A stretch of 64,000 nucleotides of DNA from Ariolimax columbianus (GCA_036924085.1 JAVGWX010000002.1:52806105-52870104), one strand, 5' to 3'. Counted from the stretch's first letter, positions 1 through 11,504 are shown. Notes: generated by a model from the letters alone, not told the origin. Numbers and translations: made by a program.

Positions 1-189
1 ATTCAAGAAAACCAGTGGAATGATTTATTAATTATTTAATACCCAAACTTCATCTTAGAAACGATATTTCATAAACAGTATAACTACACCAACTTTGTTA
101 CAAGTGTCAAACGTGGTACTTATACAGGACAAAAGGAGAGGACAATTACCATATGGAAATGTCTAAGAAAAGTCAACGTAATCAAGAAA

Positions 190-525
190 CATTGGAGAGG
201 ATGACTAACGTCTAAGTCAGGCAAAATATACTGATCATACATGTTAGTGACGGTCAGGCAAAATATACTGGTCAAGACCCACCACGTTGACTTCCCCGCA
301 GTCGTCCCTAGAAACAGGCTGTTTCGTGACTAACAAGGTGAGGAATTGACATGATCCTCGAAGTAGTGAGCGATACGCAGATGATGCCAAGCATAGAACA
401 ACCGCATGGAGGACTCCGGTCGACCCTCATCAACACGCTCGGCACGTGAGGAAAGCTACGACAACCCGCCAGGTGCACAAAAGGGTAATCCTACTCATTG
501 TGGGCATTCAACAACAAAAATCAAG
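190..525 (+). mobile_element. SINE-like retroposon, family D, copy 1
   Basis: A dispersed repeat of roughly 330 bp, also present at 21358-21705 (+) and 24760-25088 (-). It begins near GACTAACGTCT, contains paired motifs of the type GTCAGGCAAAATATACTG, and ends in a CAACAAC-like tail. No reading frame is conserved between the copies. The minus-strand copy has an 11-bp TSD, so I infer retroposition. A pol III A-box-like stretch is only a near match, so its tRNA origin is unproven. Copy 1 is diverged and has no recognisable TSD. Confidence 0.7.
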
Positions 526-1043
526 AGAGCTTACTAACTTTACTTGATAACCCGTTCCTCAGTGGCGGTTATACCGTTACGGGTTCCAAATCTACTCCAA
601 CAATCTCTACTTAGGCTAAGGAAGTCATGTGGGTAATTAATTTCCTTCTGACATTTCGTGGATGATGTAGTGCAAGACAGTCTGAGCACCGCATTTTAGG
701 AGACCGCGTGGGTTTTTTCAGCGTGCCGCCACAGCAGCTGGTTACCTTCAACAAGCATGTAGCGTAGCACTAACGTGGGCTCTTTATTTAGTGATTTCTG
801 TGGGAATTTATATTAAGGGAGGAGGTTGATTGGTATCCCTATGTACAGCCTTCTTTATGCTTTTTTATTGCGTTATTGGAAGGTTACAATGGTCGTATTC
901 TTTCATCATTGGTAGTACCCATGTGAGTACCCCAAATTAAAAAGTAGCTTAATGTCTATAGACAACAGGAATGAGGAAATGAAATAAATACATTCGCTCA
1001 TTTGGTAAAGAACACATATAATGAGGCCAAGACCATAATTTAA
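526..1043. other. Mostly unassigned; short dispersed repeat at 546-625
   Basis: No gene is seen. Bases about 546-625 (an ACCCGTTC..CAG..GGTTA..GTTACGGGT pattern) resemble the two tandem copies at 38195-38335, so this is a low-copy dispersed repeat of unknown type. The remainder shows nothing recognisable. Confidence 0.45.
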
Positions 1044-1388
1044 GCCAACTTCAGGGTCAAATGGGCTGATCAATACCCCGACTTCCGAAAAGAAGACAGC
1101 TACTACAACTCTAGAGAAGAGCAAGTCATCATCTTCAGACTGAGAACTGGGAATAACAGACTCAAGGGTCATCTTCACAACAAAATGAGGATTGGGACAG
1201 ATGACAAGTGCCCATGTGGGAAGCATATCGTGACCGTGGAACACATCCTGCAAAGCTGCACGCTCACGCAGGAGAAGAGAGAACAATACTGGCCTCGTGA
1301 GACAGATATGAGACAAAAGCTGTATGGAGATGAAACAGCCTTACAAATAACGGTGTCCTTTGTAAGAGAAACCGGAACCATGATCTGA
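1044..1388 (+). pseudogene. 3' end of a jockey-like LINE ORF2, diverged copy
   Basis: An uninterrupted frame from 1044 to the TGA at 1386-1388 encodes the region that follows RNase H in a jockey-like LINE. It carries FRLRTGNNRL and a cysteine/histidine knuckle (CPCG, then EHILQSC). The same domain occurs at 26984-27322 (-) and 55097-55460 (+), where the pattern is FRLRTGHNRLRYHLFNKL followed by CGTGKMTAEH. An in-frame TAA lies directly upstream at 1041, so the copy is 5'-truncated or broken. A short GAA run at 1397-1410 follows the stop, matching the (GAA)n tails of the related copies. This copy is more diverged and probably belongs to a sister family. It is not a host gene. Confidence 0.8.
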
Positions 1389-1410
1389 GGATGACCGAAG
1401 AAGAAGAAGA

Positions 1411-1904
1411 TTTGGTAAAAGAATTAAGCCGATTTAACTAACTGGCACGGGGCAAAGATTTTTCAGAGTAGAATCAATGAAGATAATCGATGAAGAATGG
1501 ATGACAGCTTGACAAGAGTAACGATAACATAGATGTGACCAGGTGCTACTACCTGTGAGGTTTGTTCTTGTAGCCCGAGATATGTCTCCCTGTGTTGTTT
1601 TCGGTGAGACAGCCGACTTTGACAGTGGCGTCTCCATTGACTGCACTGGTAGGTAATGATACCGTTGACATCTTTGAACCGCGTGTCGTCTATCAACGCA
1701 TGTTCCGGACTCGTGTAGATAGGCAGTAAATGATACACTTTAGGTCCTAATGCTCATAGTACATCCTACTGTCGCTAATGTATTCCATGCCAAGGTCACA
1801 TTATGTTCACAAGTAGTCACCAGGTCAAGGACAAAAATACAATTTCTAACCAAATTATGCACTAGTTTACAACGAAGTCACTTTTACAATATAATATTTT
1901 TATC
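1411..1904. other. Unassigned interval
   Basis: No gene or repeat relationship is recognised. Short open frames exist on both strands but have no domain and no supporting context. Confidence 0.5.
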
Positions 1905-2070
1905 TTTTAATACTACTACTATTGCAACTATCAATACTACTACTACAACTACTACTACTATTACCACCACTACTACTACTTCTACTATCACCAACACCAC
2001 CACCACAACAACAACAACTACTACTACAACTAATATTACTAATACTACTACCGCTGCTACTATTATTTTT
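1905..2070. repeat. (ACT/ACC/AAC)n trinucleotide microsatellite
   Basis: An imperfect run of ACT, ACC and AAC triplets about 165 bp long. It creates Thr/Val-rich open frames on both strands that should not be taken as protein. Confidence 0.95.
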
Positions 2071-2142
2071 CCCCAGGAACGCACCGGTCTGATCGTGTCT
2101 TGTAATCTATTTAATTATGTCACGAAACTGGTATGTGGTACA

Positions 2143-2213
2143 GTCCGATATAGACTGGAGCTTCGTACAGTTTTGAGTTAAGTGTTATATAGATCTGTGA
2201 GTCTATATCGGAC
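2143..2213. other. Perfect 13-bp inverted repeat, 45-bp loop
   Basis: GTCCGATATAGAC at 2143-2155 is exactly reversed at 2201-2213. The stem could form a hairpin, or the arms could be remnants of element ends. No function can be assigned. Confidence 0.6.
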
Positions 2214-2389
2214 TCTATATCGAAAACAACGGACTGGCTCATCACTGGAACTCTTCTGACAGTGTAAACATTAAAGATGATATCACATGGCGAAAAATAG
2301 TTCTTGAGGACATTCTTCTGAAACAATCCGCACGTATTTTATACCGGTCGTTTGCCGAGAAAGTAGGTCGAACACCTTTCTTTGTCGCG

Positions 2390-2575
2390 AAAAACGATTA
2401 GCGAAGTGGTAGAGCGCTAGTCAATAAATGCAAAAGAATCGACACGCTCTTGCTGACCCGGTTTGGTACTTGGCTTACTGTTAGGAATGAGAACCGGTCA
2501 CCGCACCTCATAAACGAGATGTGGTCTGATACAATGAAGTCTCTAACACTTCATCCCGTACAGCAGCATCTGATA
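2390..2575 (+). mobile_element. tRNA-derived SINE, family 3 (copy 1)
   Basis: The head contains TAGCGAAGTGG at 2399-2409, an exact match to the pol III A-box consensus TRGYNNANNGG. A decayed B-box-like GAATCGACAC follows. The tail (ACCGGTCACC..CCTCAT..CTAACACTTCATCCC) matches the copies at 11980-12190 and, more loosely, 49920-50135. A tRNA head joined to a shared body and found at several sites is typical of SINEs. The copy is old, with no clear TSD. Confidence 0.65.
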
Positions 2576-2639
2576 TAGGACTACCTTGATCTTTTATGTG
2601 TTCGAATTGTTAGTTCATTGGGAACAAATAGCACGGGTG

Positions 2640-2870
2640 TTTCCCATTGATACCTTAATGATACTTTCTGACAAAAGTATTCCCCGTGGATACATTAATT
2701 ATTATTTCTGACACAGTATTCCACGTGGACGAATCAATGATATTTTCTGACACATATATTCAAAATGGATACATTATTAATAATTTCTGACATAAGAATT
2801 CTACATGGATTCATTGATGATACTTTCTGGCACATGTATTCCAAATGAATTTATTAATGATACTTTTTTT
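2640..2870. repeat. Degenerate ~44-bp tandem repeat, about 5 copies
   Basis: Units of the type GGATACATTAATGATA followed by TTTCTGACACA and TATTCC repeat with heavy divergence. This is an old minisatellite. Confidence 0.75.
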
Positions 2871-3039
2871 TAATTTTCCGATCTACGAAAAGCCATTTAG
2901 GCGTTATTGTATCATTTGTATCTAAAATGTAGATTATTATAAAGAATGTTTATTTATTTGCACTACTGTGTTTAAATCACTCACGTTAGGATCAAGTGTA
3001 ACAAGCTGATCGATACTCAATCTGAAGTCTACGTCAGAT

Positions 3040-3486
3040 GAAACATGCTAACTAAGTCCACACACTGTGTTAGGCCCAGGGAAAACATTCTGATCAAGAC
3101 TACATCTCACGTCAGGGTCAGGGTTCGGTGCAATATAAAGACTGACCCCACATTGCGTCATAGTCAGGTGAAACATTGCGATCAAGACACCCCCTCACGT
3201 CAGCGTCAAGTGGAACATACATACTAAGACCCCCCACATTGCGTCATAGTCAGGTGAAACATTCCTATCAAGACGCCAACTCATGTGAGGGTCAGGTGGA
3301 ACATACATACTAAGACCCCCACATTGCGTCATAGCCAGGTGAAACATTCCTATCAAGACGCCAACTCATGTCAGGGTCAGGTGCAACATTCTGACCAAGC
3401 CTCTACCTCTGATCAAATGCTGCAATCTGACCAGCACTCCATCTCACGTTAGGATCAGGTGAAACATACTGACCAAGGCTCAAACA
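3040..3486. repeat. Degenerate ~42-60 bp array related to family D and to the 42-bp satellite
   Basis: Units contain GTCAGGTGAAACAT, then CTGATCAAGAC, then CATTGCGTCATAG or CTCACGTCAG. They grade into the homogeneous 42-bp array that follows. The same core word occurs inside family D elements (for example 21410-21446), suggesting that the array arose from such an element. Confidence 0.75.
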
Positions 3487-4440
3487 TTGTGCCAAGAGCA
3501 GGTGCAACATTCTGATCAAACCTTCACCTCTCGGCAAGGACAGGTGCAACATTCTGATCAAACCTTCACCTCTCGGCAAGGACAGGTGCAACATTCTGAT
3601 CAAACCTTCACCTCTCGGCAAGGGCAGGTGCAACATTCTGATCAAACCTTCACCTCTCGGCAAGGACAGGTGCAACATTCTGATCAAACCTTCACCTCTC
3701 GGCAAGGACAGATGCAACATTCTGATCAAACCTTCACCTCTCGGCAAGGACAGATGCAACATTCTGATCAAACCTTCACCTCTCGGCAAGGACAGGTGCA
3801 ACATTCTGATCAAACCTTCACCTCTCGGCAAGGGCAGGTGCAACATTCTGATCAAACCTTCACCTCTCGGCAAGGACAGATGCAACATTCTGATCAAACC
3901 TTCACCTCTCGGCAAGGACAGATGCAACATTCTGATCAAACCTTCACCTCTCGGCAAGGACAGGTGCAACATTCTGATCAAACCTTCACCTCTCGGCAAG
4001 GGCAGGTGCAACATTCTGATCAAACCTTCACCTCTCGGCAAGGACAGATGCAACATTCTGATCAAACCTTCACCTCTCGGCAAGGACAGATGCAACATTC
4101 TGATCAAACCTTCACCTCTCGGCAAGGACAGATGCAACATTCTGATCAAACCTTCACCTCTCGGCAAGGACAGGTGCAACATTCTGATCAAACCTTCACC
4201 TCTCGGCAAGGACAGGTGCAACATTCTGATCAAACCTTCACCTCTCGGCAAGGACAGGTGCAACATTCTGATCAAACCTTCATCTCTCGGCAAGGACAGG
4301 TGCAACATTCTGATCAAACCTTCATCTCTCGGCAAGGACAGGTGCAACATTCTGATCAAACCTTCATCTCTCGGCAAGGACAGGTGCAACATTCTGATCA
4401 AACCTTCATCTCTCGGCAAGGACAGGTGCAACATATCGAA
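3487..4440. repeat. 42-bp minisatellite, about 22 near-identical copies
   Basis: The unit starts CAGGTGCAACATTCTGATCA and continues AACCTTCACCTCTCGGCAAGGA. Variants are CAGGTGC or CAGATGC, GGACAG or GGGCAG, and TTCACC or TTCATC; the last is confined to the 3' end. Because 42 is a multiple of three and the unit has no stop, frames over 300 codons stay open on both strands. They encode only perfect 14-residue repeats, with no signal peptide or domain. I judge them non-coding. Confidence 0.97.
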
Positions 4441-4474
4441 CCAAGACACCCAGGATCAGGTGAAACATGCTGAC

Positions 4475-4954
4475 CAAAACTTCAACCTCACATCCACGAG
4501 ATGCACTTGAAAACATACTGTATTACATCAACCTGGCCAGTAAGGGAGGATCCTTACTGTAGTGACGAGCCTTGTGGGAAACTGATAATTGCGAACCTTG
4601 ATGATAATGTTTAGGGTAAACTGAGTCACGAACATAAAAGGACAAAATCGTTAACCTGTTCTAAAAATTGAAATCCAGAGAGGACGCCAGCCTAATTTTT
4701 TGCTATTGGGATGTGAGAAAAACATTGTGCTCTAATGACCGTCTCTTAGCTACAAATTGACCTGATTTCTACGCTGTGTTCGGTTGGACGCAAGCAGCTT
4801 TGCTAACATGTCTCTACGCTTAAACAAAAAAGACCGTTACAATTTCAATTTGTAATATATTTCACTTCTGTTTTATGCAAAGAGCTGTCTTCTCTAATTC
4901 TTCACAAAACTCTTGGGATAGTTCAGCCTGTTCTTTCTATTCTAACGCTTATTC
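4475..4954. other. Unassigned AT-rich interval
   Basis: No coding or repeat signal is recognised. Confidence 0.5.
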
Positions 4955-5645
4955 ATTGAACACCCATAACTATTTATAACACCAATAGCTAATTATAACA
5001 CCCATTACTATTTAAAGCACCCATAACTATTTATAGCACAAATAGCTATTTTAAACAGTAATAACTATTTATAACAATAACTATTTAAAACACCATCAAA
5101 TATGTCCAATCTTATGCGATTAAAACCTTCGGGCTGCATTTTCAATAAATAAAAGATTGAAGAATATGTTATAATAAAGTCTTAAAATTTCAAATCTATA
5201 AAGCAGCGTAGCTATTTGAAATTTAAAATCTTTTACTGTTATAGAAATAAAATCTCTTTTTGCCTTTCGCACTTTCCAATTATGAACATAAATTCACTCC
5301 CAATGAATACAATGTCATCTACACCTTAGAATTCTATCAACACCACAGAACTCCATTAACGCTATAAAATTCTTTTTACACCATAGCATAATATCTACAC
5401 CACAGAATATCATTTAAACCATATAATTATATCTATACAATAGAATGTCATCTAAATCATTAATTCTATCTATACAATAGAATGTCATTTAAACCAAATG
5501 ATTATTGGTGCAACATAACATCCTATCAACACCATAGAATGTAATCTAAACCATAGCATTCTATCTACACAGTAGAATGTCATTTAAACTATAAAGTGTC
5601 ATCTAAATCATAGAATGTCATTTGAACTATAAAATGTCATGTCCT
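4955..5645. repeat. Two old AT-rich tandem arrays
   Basis: Bases 4955-5100 repeat words such as TAACACCCATAACTATTTA at about 22 bp. Bases about 5330-5645 repeat ACCATAGAATGTCATCTA-type words at about 19-38 bp. Both are strongly diverged. Confidence 0.7.
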
Positions 5646-6261
5646 TGATCATTCTAACCATGACGCACGTTTATTGCACGCGAGTCGATTATTTTAAATG
5701 TTTAGTACAAGCATGAAATCACCAAATTGTATGACGTACACACAGAATTTAAAATTACAAAACACAGAGTTCCTATCTGCTAACACATAATTCCCAACTG
5801 TATACAGCTAATCTCTAGTTGACAAATCAGAACCTCGAACAGACCAAACAGGGAGCGATATTAAGGTGTTACTAAACAAGTGTCTTTCCGGAACCGACAC
5901 TCGCATACCTGAATCTAAAATGGTTCATTTTCTGTGCAAGGTAATTTGCATTAAATGCAAATCGAACCCTGGTACAGTGGTCTACCCTCTCACAATATAA
6001 TTGGTTTATGAACTACGGTCGCAAATCGAGCTATCATAAGTCTAACGCTAATTTCTCGTAGGTGCAACGTTAGCAAATGAGCTTCGTTATTTGGATTGTA
6101 CGTGGCACAGCCAAATGCACTGCACATTTACTTCGAAAAGTACTTTATACACATATTCGTTTGGTATGTAAATATGTAGCCTTATAGTTTCTTTTCTTAT
6201 ATCGCATTTAAAGAAATTGCTTGATGTCTCCTCCCACATACACTTTTTTCTTCGATGCCTT
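5646..6261. other. Unassigned AT-rich interval
   Basis: No recognisable gene, RNA or repeat was seen. Confidence 0.5.
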
Positions 6262-6486
6262 ATTACTAAAGCAAAGTAAAGTAAAGTAACCCACAGCAGT
6301 ACTACCGTAGGGGTGTGAGGTGTTAGCGGCCTCACATTTCAAAGGCACAGATATATAAGGGCGGTAGCCATCTCCTCTCCCTCGCCGCTTTTACTTCCCG
6401 GACTGAAAAGGTACCCATTCAAGGCTGGGTCGACCCGGGACCCGTTGCGGTCTGAAAAAACATTTCCGCCTCAACTGGGGAATGAA
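6262..6486 (-). mobile_element. SINE-like element, family 4 (copy 1)
   Basis: It matches 12195-12412 along its length, with shared words GTAGGGGTGTGAGGTGTTAG, GGGCGGTAGCCATCTCCT and CCGTTGCGGTCTGAAAAAA. Read on the minus strand it ends in a short (TTTAC)n tail. The other copy begins with GGTCCTGGGTTCATTGCC, a weak B-box-like word. Orientation rests on the tail. I infer a SINE; no TSD was found. Confidence 0.65.
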
Positions 6487-6655
6487 CTATCCAGGCCAGT
6501 GTCACTAACCACTTCACTATCCAGACCTGTGTCAACTAACCACTTCACTATCCAAGCCAGTGTCAACTAACCACTTCACTGTCCAGGCCAGTGTTACTAA
6601 CTGCTTCACTATCCAGGCCAGTATCAACTAAGCACTTCACTATCCAGACTCCGAA
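6487..6655. repeat. ~32-bp tandem repeat, about 5 copies
   Basis: The unit is TATCCAGGCCAGTGTCAACT followed by AACCACTTCAC. It directly abuts the preceding SINE-like element. Confidence 0.9.
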
Positions 6656-6749
6656 AGTGTAAGTAAATCAAAAATAAATAAAAATGAGTTTCTTTAATAA
6701 ACATAAGACCCATAACAGCCAGCATTGGGAGAATAAATACAGTAATCAT

Positions 6750-7190
<441 letters not shown>

Positions 7191-7207
7191 CACGTACGTA
7201 ATTATTT

Positions 7208-7345
7208 AGTTGCCCCCTCGCAAGCGATCACCGCAACATCAGACGGTTTAGCTAGATGACGTAACTTGTGCTGTATTTGGATTTTAGTGAGGAAGGAACT
7301 GCGCTAGTCATCAACCTCACTCTCTGGTCCCGAGCTACCTTCCCT
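7208..7345 (-). mobile_element. tRNA-derived SINE family 2, 3' fragment
   Basis: It matches the left part of the copies at 9020-9330 and 41025-41577 (TCGCAAGCGATCACC, GTAACTTGTGCTGTATTTGG, CAACCTCACTCTCTGG). The tRNA-like head is missing. A short TA run (7347-7367) follows it. Confidence 0.75.
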
Positions 7346-7376
7346 TTATATATATATATATATATATTTGTATAAA

Positions 7377-7872
7377 TACGAGACGTGTTCAAATGAAAAA
7401 TTTATCGCGGAATGTATGATGACAAAAGTGGGTCGAAGTCAACAGTGAAGAACTGGCCAACGATGTTTATAGAAGAAAGTGAGTTAACGCAACAATATGC
7501 GCCTGACCTGGTCTCGGAAGATCTTTCGTTAACTCACGTCCTTTTTTAAACATCGTTGTCCAGTTCTTCACTGTCACTGCTGTCTTCGACACACTCTTGT
7601 CACCATATACGGCATGCATTCTGCGATGAATGTCAACAGGTCAACTTCCTTCAGCTGTTAGAAACCGAATCACCGCTCGCCGATCAACTCTGGACGCATT
7701 CCGTATCACACCCGCCATGTTTTCTACGGTCTGCTGAGGAAACTATTAGTCAGAGGATAATTAAACTTTGCAAACTTGACGTTTGGTATGTGCTGTTTAC
7801 ACCATGTAATCATGCGCATCGTGCGTATGTTCACTTGTTGCAGTTTGGTCCGGCATCACGTGAACACGCCTC

Positions 7873-7877
<5 letters not shown>
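7377..7877. mobile_element. Non-autonomous TIR DNA element, family T (copy 1)
   Basis: The ends are TACGAGACGTGTTCAAATGA and, on the opposite strand, TACACGAGGCGTGTTCACGT. Both sides abut TA repeats, consistent with a TA-targeting (Tc1/mariner-like) element. Internally, about 74 bp at 7416-7489 recur inverted at 7527-7604, forming a long imperfect hairpin. A second copy lies at 43135-43864. No intact transposase frame is present, so the element would have needed transposase supplied in trans. Confidence 0.7.

Positions 7878-7962
<85 letters not shown>
7876..7962. repeat. (TA)n microsatellite
   Basis: Pure TA dinucleotides directly follow the right end of the family T element. The TA run may be its expanded target site. 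Confidence 0.97.
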
Positions 7963-7964
<2 letters not shown>

Positions 7965-8295
7965 AAAACACACCCGCACACACACCTACACACGAGATGA
8001 AGTCAGTAAGTAGATTATAAAATCCTTTGGCTAAGAAACATTATTGAGAAAGTATAAATACAGTTAGGCATGTTTTAGAGGAGCCAAGTATTTTCGTCGC
8101 TGAAAACGATCAGAGTAAAAAAATCTTTGCTGAAATGGCAGGGCTTTGATAATTCTAATTAATAAAATATATAGGCAAATATAACTCCCCTGTGCTAATA
8201 GATCAGGTTAATACGTTATTGATTTCTGAGGAAATTAGATACATTTTGAGGACACTTGTTTCAGTGGAAACTAAAACATGACTCAGTTTATAGTG
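7963..8295. other. Unassigned interval
   Basis: AT-rich, with no recognisable feature. Confidence 0.5.
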
Positions 8296-8700
8296 CGAGT
8301 TAACCTTTAGTTGGTCATGTGTGTGGGAGAGCGTGTATATGTGTGCGTGTTAACCTTTAGTCGGTTATGTGTGGGAGAGAGCGTGTATACGTGTGCGAGT
8401 TAACCTTTAGTCAGCCATGCGTGTGGGAGAGCGTGTATATGTGTACGAGTTAACCTTTAGTCGATCATGTGTGTATGATAGCGTGTATACGTGTGCGAGT
8501 TAACCTTTAGTCGGTCATGTGTGTAGGAGAGCGTGTATACGTGTGCGAGTTAACCTTTGGTCGGTCATGTGTGTGAGAGAGCGTGTACATGTGTGCAAGT
8601 TAACCTTTAGTCGGTCATGTGTGTGGGAGAGCGTGTGTATGTGTGCGAGTTAACCTTTAGTCAGTCATGTGTGTGGGAGAGCGTGTGTATGTGTGCGCGC
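8296..8700. repeat. 50-bp tandem repeat, 8 copies, plus GT-rich tail
   Basis: The unit is GAGTTAACCTTTAGTCGGTC followed by ATGTGTGTGGGAGAGCGTGTATACGTGTGC-like sequence split by point changes, with starts every 50 bp (8297, 8347, 8397 and so on). It grades into GT-rich DNA to about 8765. Confidence 0.95.
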
Positions 8701-8837
8701 GCGGATGTGTGTGCATGTGTGGGTAGGTGGAAGAGTGAGTGTATGTGTGTGCGTGTGTGTTTGTGTATGTTTATACTTATTTTGTGGTCCCTCTTGTTCT
8801 CTAACGATGAGTGCTTTGTAGAATACTTTTGCGCATT

Positions 8838-8900
8838 ATGGCCTGGTGCATCCGATTCAGGATGTATTTTAAAAGGGTTAACTTCCAATATGTGTACGTC
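8838..8900 (-). mobile_element. SINE family 1, internal fragment
   Basis: On the minus strand it reads ATACATCCTGAATCGGATGC and then ACCAGGCCATAATGCGCAAA, matching the central body of the full SINE 1 copies at 20805-21054 and 50423-50681. It is decayed and lacks both ends. Confidence 0.6.
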
Positions 8901-9019
8901 CTTGCCGGCCCATTAATCGAACACAAGCAAGTTTGAATTGTTAACCGTACCAATAGCCACTTTACCATCACGCGTCCTCCTCATACCCACCTCTTTCCCA
9001 CCGTACATTCAGATACGTT

Positions 9020-9330
9020 ATTGTCAATCGCAAGCGATGACGGCCACAACATCAGAAGGTTTTGTCTTAATAATGTGATGTGCGCTGTTTGAGGATTATA
9101 GTGAGGGAGTATCTGCGCTGGTCATCTATCTCAATCTTATCCACAGTTACCTTGGATCAGTGGCAAGACCATTGGTTGAGACGACTGGAGGTAACTCTGG
9201 ATGCAGGTACTCTGGTCTTACCTCCCGTGAGACCAGGGGTCGCTTGAAACTTGTGGGATTCGATCGCCCATAGTTTCCGTTCATCACTATCTCACAGGCG
9301 AGTGCCTTAACCTCTTGACTACAGTGACAG
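9020..9330 (-). mobile_element. tRNA-derived SINE, family 2 (best-preserved pol III boxes)
   Basis: On the minus strand the head carries TAGTCAAGAGG (complement of 9311-9321), an exact A-box match, and GATCGAATC (complement of 9257-9265), an exact B-box match. The 46-bp distance between the boxes is slightly longer than in most tRNAs. The body (CTTGGATCAGTGGCAAGACC..GAGACGACTGGAG) recurs at 45600-45910, and the distal part recurs at 7208-7345 and 41025-41577. I infer a pol III-transcribed SINE. No TSD is obvious. Confidence 0.75.
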
Positions 9331-9754
9331 TCATATATATTGCTTGTTTATCTGCAGATTCCCTGTACTTTGTGAAAGGACGCATGCGCGGTAGGCCGTA
9401 TGTTTAGTGATCTATCTCTGGGATACGTCTATACAATTATTTGACTGCTTCACCTTTTGGCTTCAACGGAAGCATAACGCAACCACTACAAATTGTCCGT
9501 TTACAGGAAGCCTGTATTCGAGAACTTCTAGCAGTTGGTTCCAACAGCATTGATTTTACGCGATGAGGCTGCCAACTTCAGGCATGCTCCTCTATTTGGA
9601 AGGTTACAGTGACCCTATTATGTTCAACTAGGATACCACTCAGGAGATGTACAACATACCATATATTTAAGGCCCGACTGATTTTATTTTATTTAATGCA
9701 ACGAAGTTCTATAACATCACTCCAACATTATAAGACAATACAGACGAAAATAAA

Positions 9755-9960
9755 TTAACATTGACAAGAAACGGAGGCAGTGACGCTTAGTAGTGAAACG
9801 TCTATTTTACAATTCCAACGAGCCGGGTATGAATACCGCCGCGCCCAGTTCGGCAGGCATGGGATTTTTTCTTGGTATGATCGCTTCTCCCCATACCTGC
9901 CAAGAAAGTTATAACAGCCAAATAGGCTGGTAATTGTAAAAACAACGTTCTGCAAAGGAC
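9755..9960 (-). mobile_element. Dispersed repeat fragment shared with 51160-51320
   Basis: On the minus strand the translated words FGCYNFLGR and CLPNWAR recur at 51160-51320 as FGCYKFLGK and CLPNWTQ, where they precede an RT C-terminal domain. I infer a LINE fragment. No catalytic motif is present. Confidence 0.45.
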
Positions 9961-10800
9961 CTGCTACTTGCAGACCACAAACATACAGTCATTTCTCATT
10001 ATAACGTGTTCGGGTAGGACTTTAGTCCCCCCTTTCCCTTATTTCGGGAGTGAAAAAACTAGCCTATGCGCTACACGGAAAATGTCGTGACCATCGATCT
10101 GCTCTTGCCAACAGTATATAAACAAAAATTAATTGTGGAAAGTTCTGCAATAATGGAATAACTTTCTAAATATAAAGTCATCATTCAGTTGAGACAAACT
10201 ACACGTAGGTCTCTAACTTGCCATCCTGGCAAAGCAATCGTTGCATCGGAGTTATATTTATCTTAACCAAACTAATCACAGGTAAACTATGTCAGCAAAG
10301 CACTAATAAAGGAAATAAATAATCAGGTGCCATAAATCAATATTGAACTATAATCGTTAGCAATAATTATGTACGAGAAACGTCACGTAGAACAATAGCG
10401 AAGGTGGAGAGAGCGTAGCAAATCCTGTTTTCTAATCTAATTTAGCAGGATAAATTTAGCATGGTTCATAGAGCAGACTTCATTGCTTCTATTTCTGCTC
10501 ATTCTCTTTCATTTTTGAAGGTACCGACGACAGAGTACGAACTCTGTAGCTCTCGTGATGGCTCCGAAAAGTACCTGACTTTACAGCTGGGTCGACTGGA
10601 AGAAGCGTTTGTACCATGAAGAAAAAAAACGCGACATGTTCGATCTGTCAAATTGAGGACGAGGTGATTTTAACCTAGTATCTAGGGATTGTAAGCCGAG
10701 CTCACAGCCCATAGGCCACCGAATTGTCAAACGTCTAATTATTTTTCTGTCGGGAGTGGACAAAAATCTAGCCTGCACACCTCTTGCAGTCTTAGTCATA
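9961..10800. other. Unassigned interval
   Basis: No gene or repeat family was recognised. A short stretch near 10580 (TTTACAGCTGGGTCGACTGG) resembles words common in tRNA-derived SINEs, but it is too short to classify. Confidence 0.45.
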
Positions 10801-11410
10801 GTCGACCTATACTCCTACAATGGTGGAGGTCTATGTGCAGGTCCCAGCTCTGGCGTGAAATGGGTGTAATCGGAAGGAGGATTACCTGCTCAGTGGGCTA
10901 GGTTCGAACAGTTTATTACTTCGCTGCGTTGGGACAAGTGCCGCAGATTAACCGATGTGCGGGTCCATCTTAATAGAGCAAAGTAGACCCGCAGCTTGCT
11001 GTGCGCCATCTATACTGCTCTTAACAAATCACTTAACCATGGTCGTGTTATGCCATGTCACACAGTTAGTCGCCTCTTACGACATGCTCTCTGTGGGACT
11101 TTGGTGCTATTTGTGTCCTTGCCATACACAAAGACCCCGGCTGGCCACTCGAGTAGCCTGCTTGTAGACGAGTGACAAATAAATACTAAGGGAGTTAAAC
11201 TAATATTTATTTCTTTTGAGTTCTCAAAGCCGATGGTCCTCCCCAAGGGGTAGAGTTCGCAGAACAACTGTACAAATGAGAATTAGACGGACTGAGTAGT
11301 TGTGTTGTCCCCCTGTATTTGTAAGCAAGAGTGTCTGTTATCAGTGTAATAGCGCTATTTCTAACGACAAATGTACCGGGTGCGATGGCAGTTATTGAAA
11401 CACTATGTCA
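10801..11410. other. Unassigned interval, possible old retroelement debris
   Basis: The stretch CACACAGTTAGTCGCCTCTT followed by ACGACATGC reminds me of dispersed repeats in invertebrate genomes. Nothing in the window confirms it. No intact frame. Confidence 0.3.
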
Positions 11411-11504
11411 ACCCATTTGTAAATAGGTACCCGGCTTACTGTTAGAGATGGAGGTCATCAGTTCCTCCCTCTCTTCTTACCCCACACTCTGTTTCATTTA
11501 ACTC

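Noticed and set aside
3487..4440. CRISPR array
   Set aside because: Units are directly adjacent without unique spacers; no cas genes; eukaryotic context. The same applies to the 34-, 50- and 96-bp arrays.
3403..4473. Long frames on both strands (about 330-350 codons) resembling a repeat protein
   Set aside because: They follow from a stop-free 42-bp unit; both strands are open equally and no signal peptide, domain or splice context exists.
9250..9330. tRNA gene, from exact A and B boxes on the minus strand
   Set aside because: No complete cloverleaf; the boxes are too far apart and joined to a repeated SINE body.
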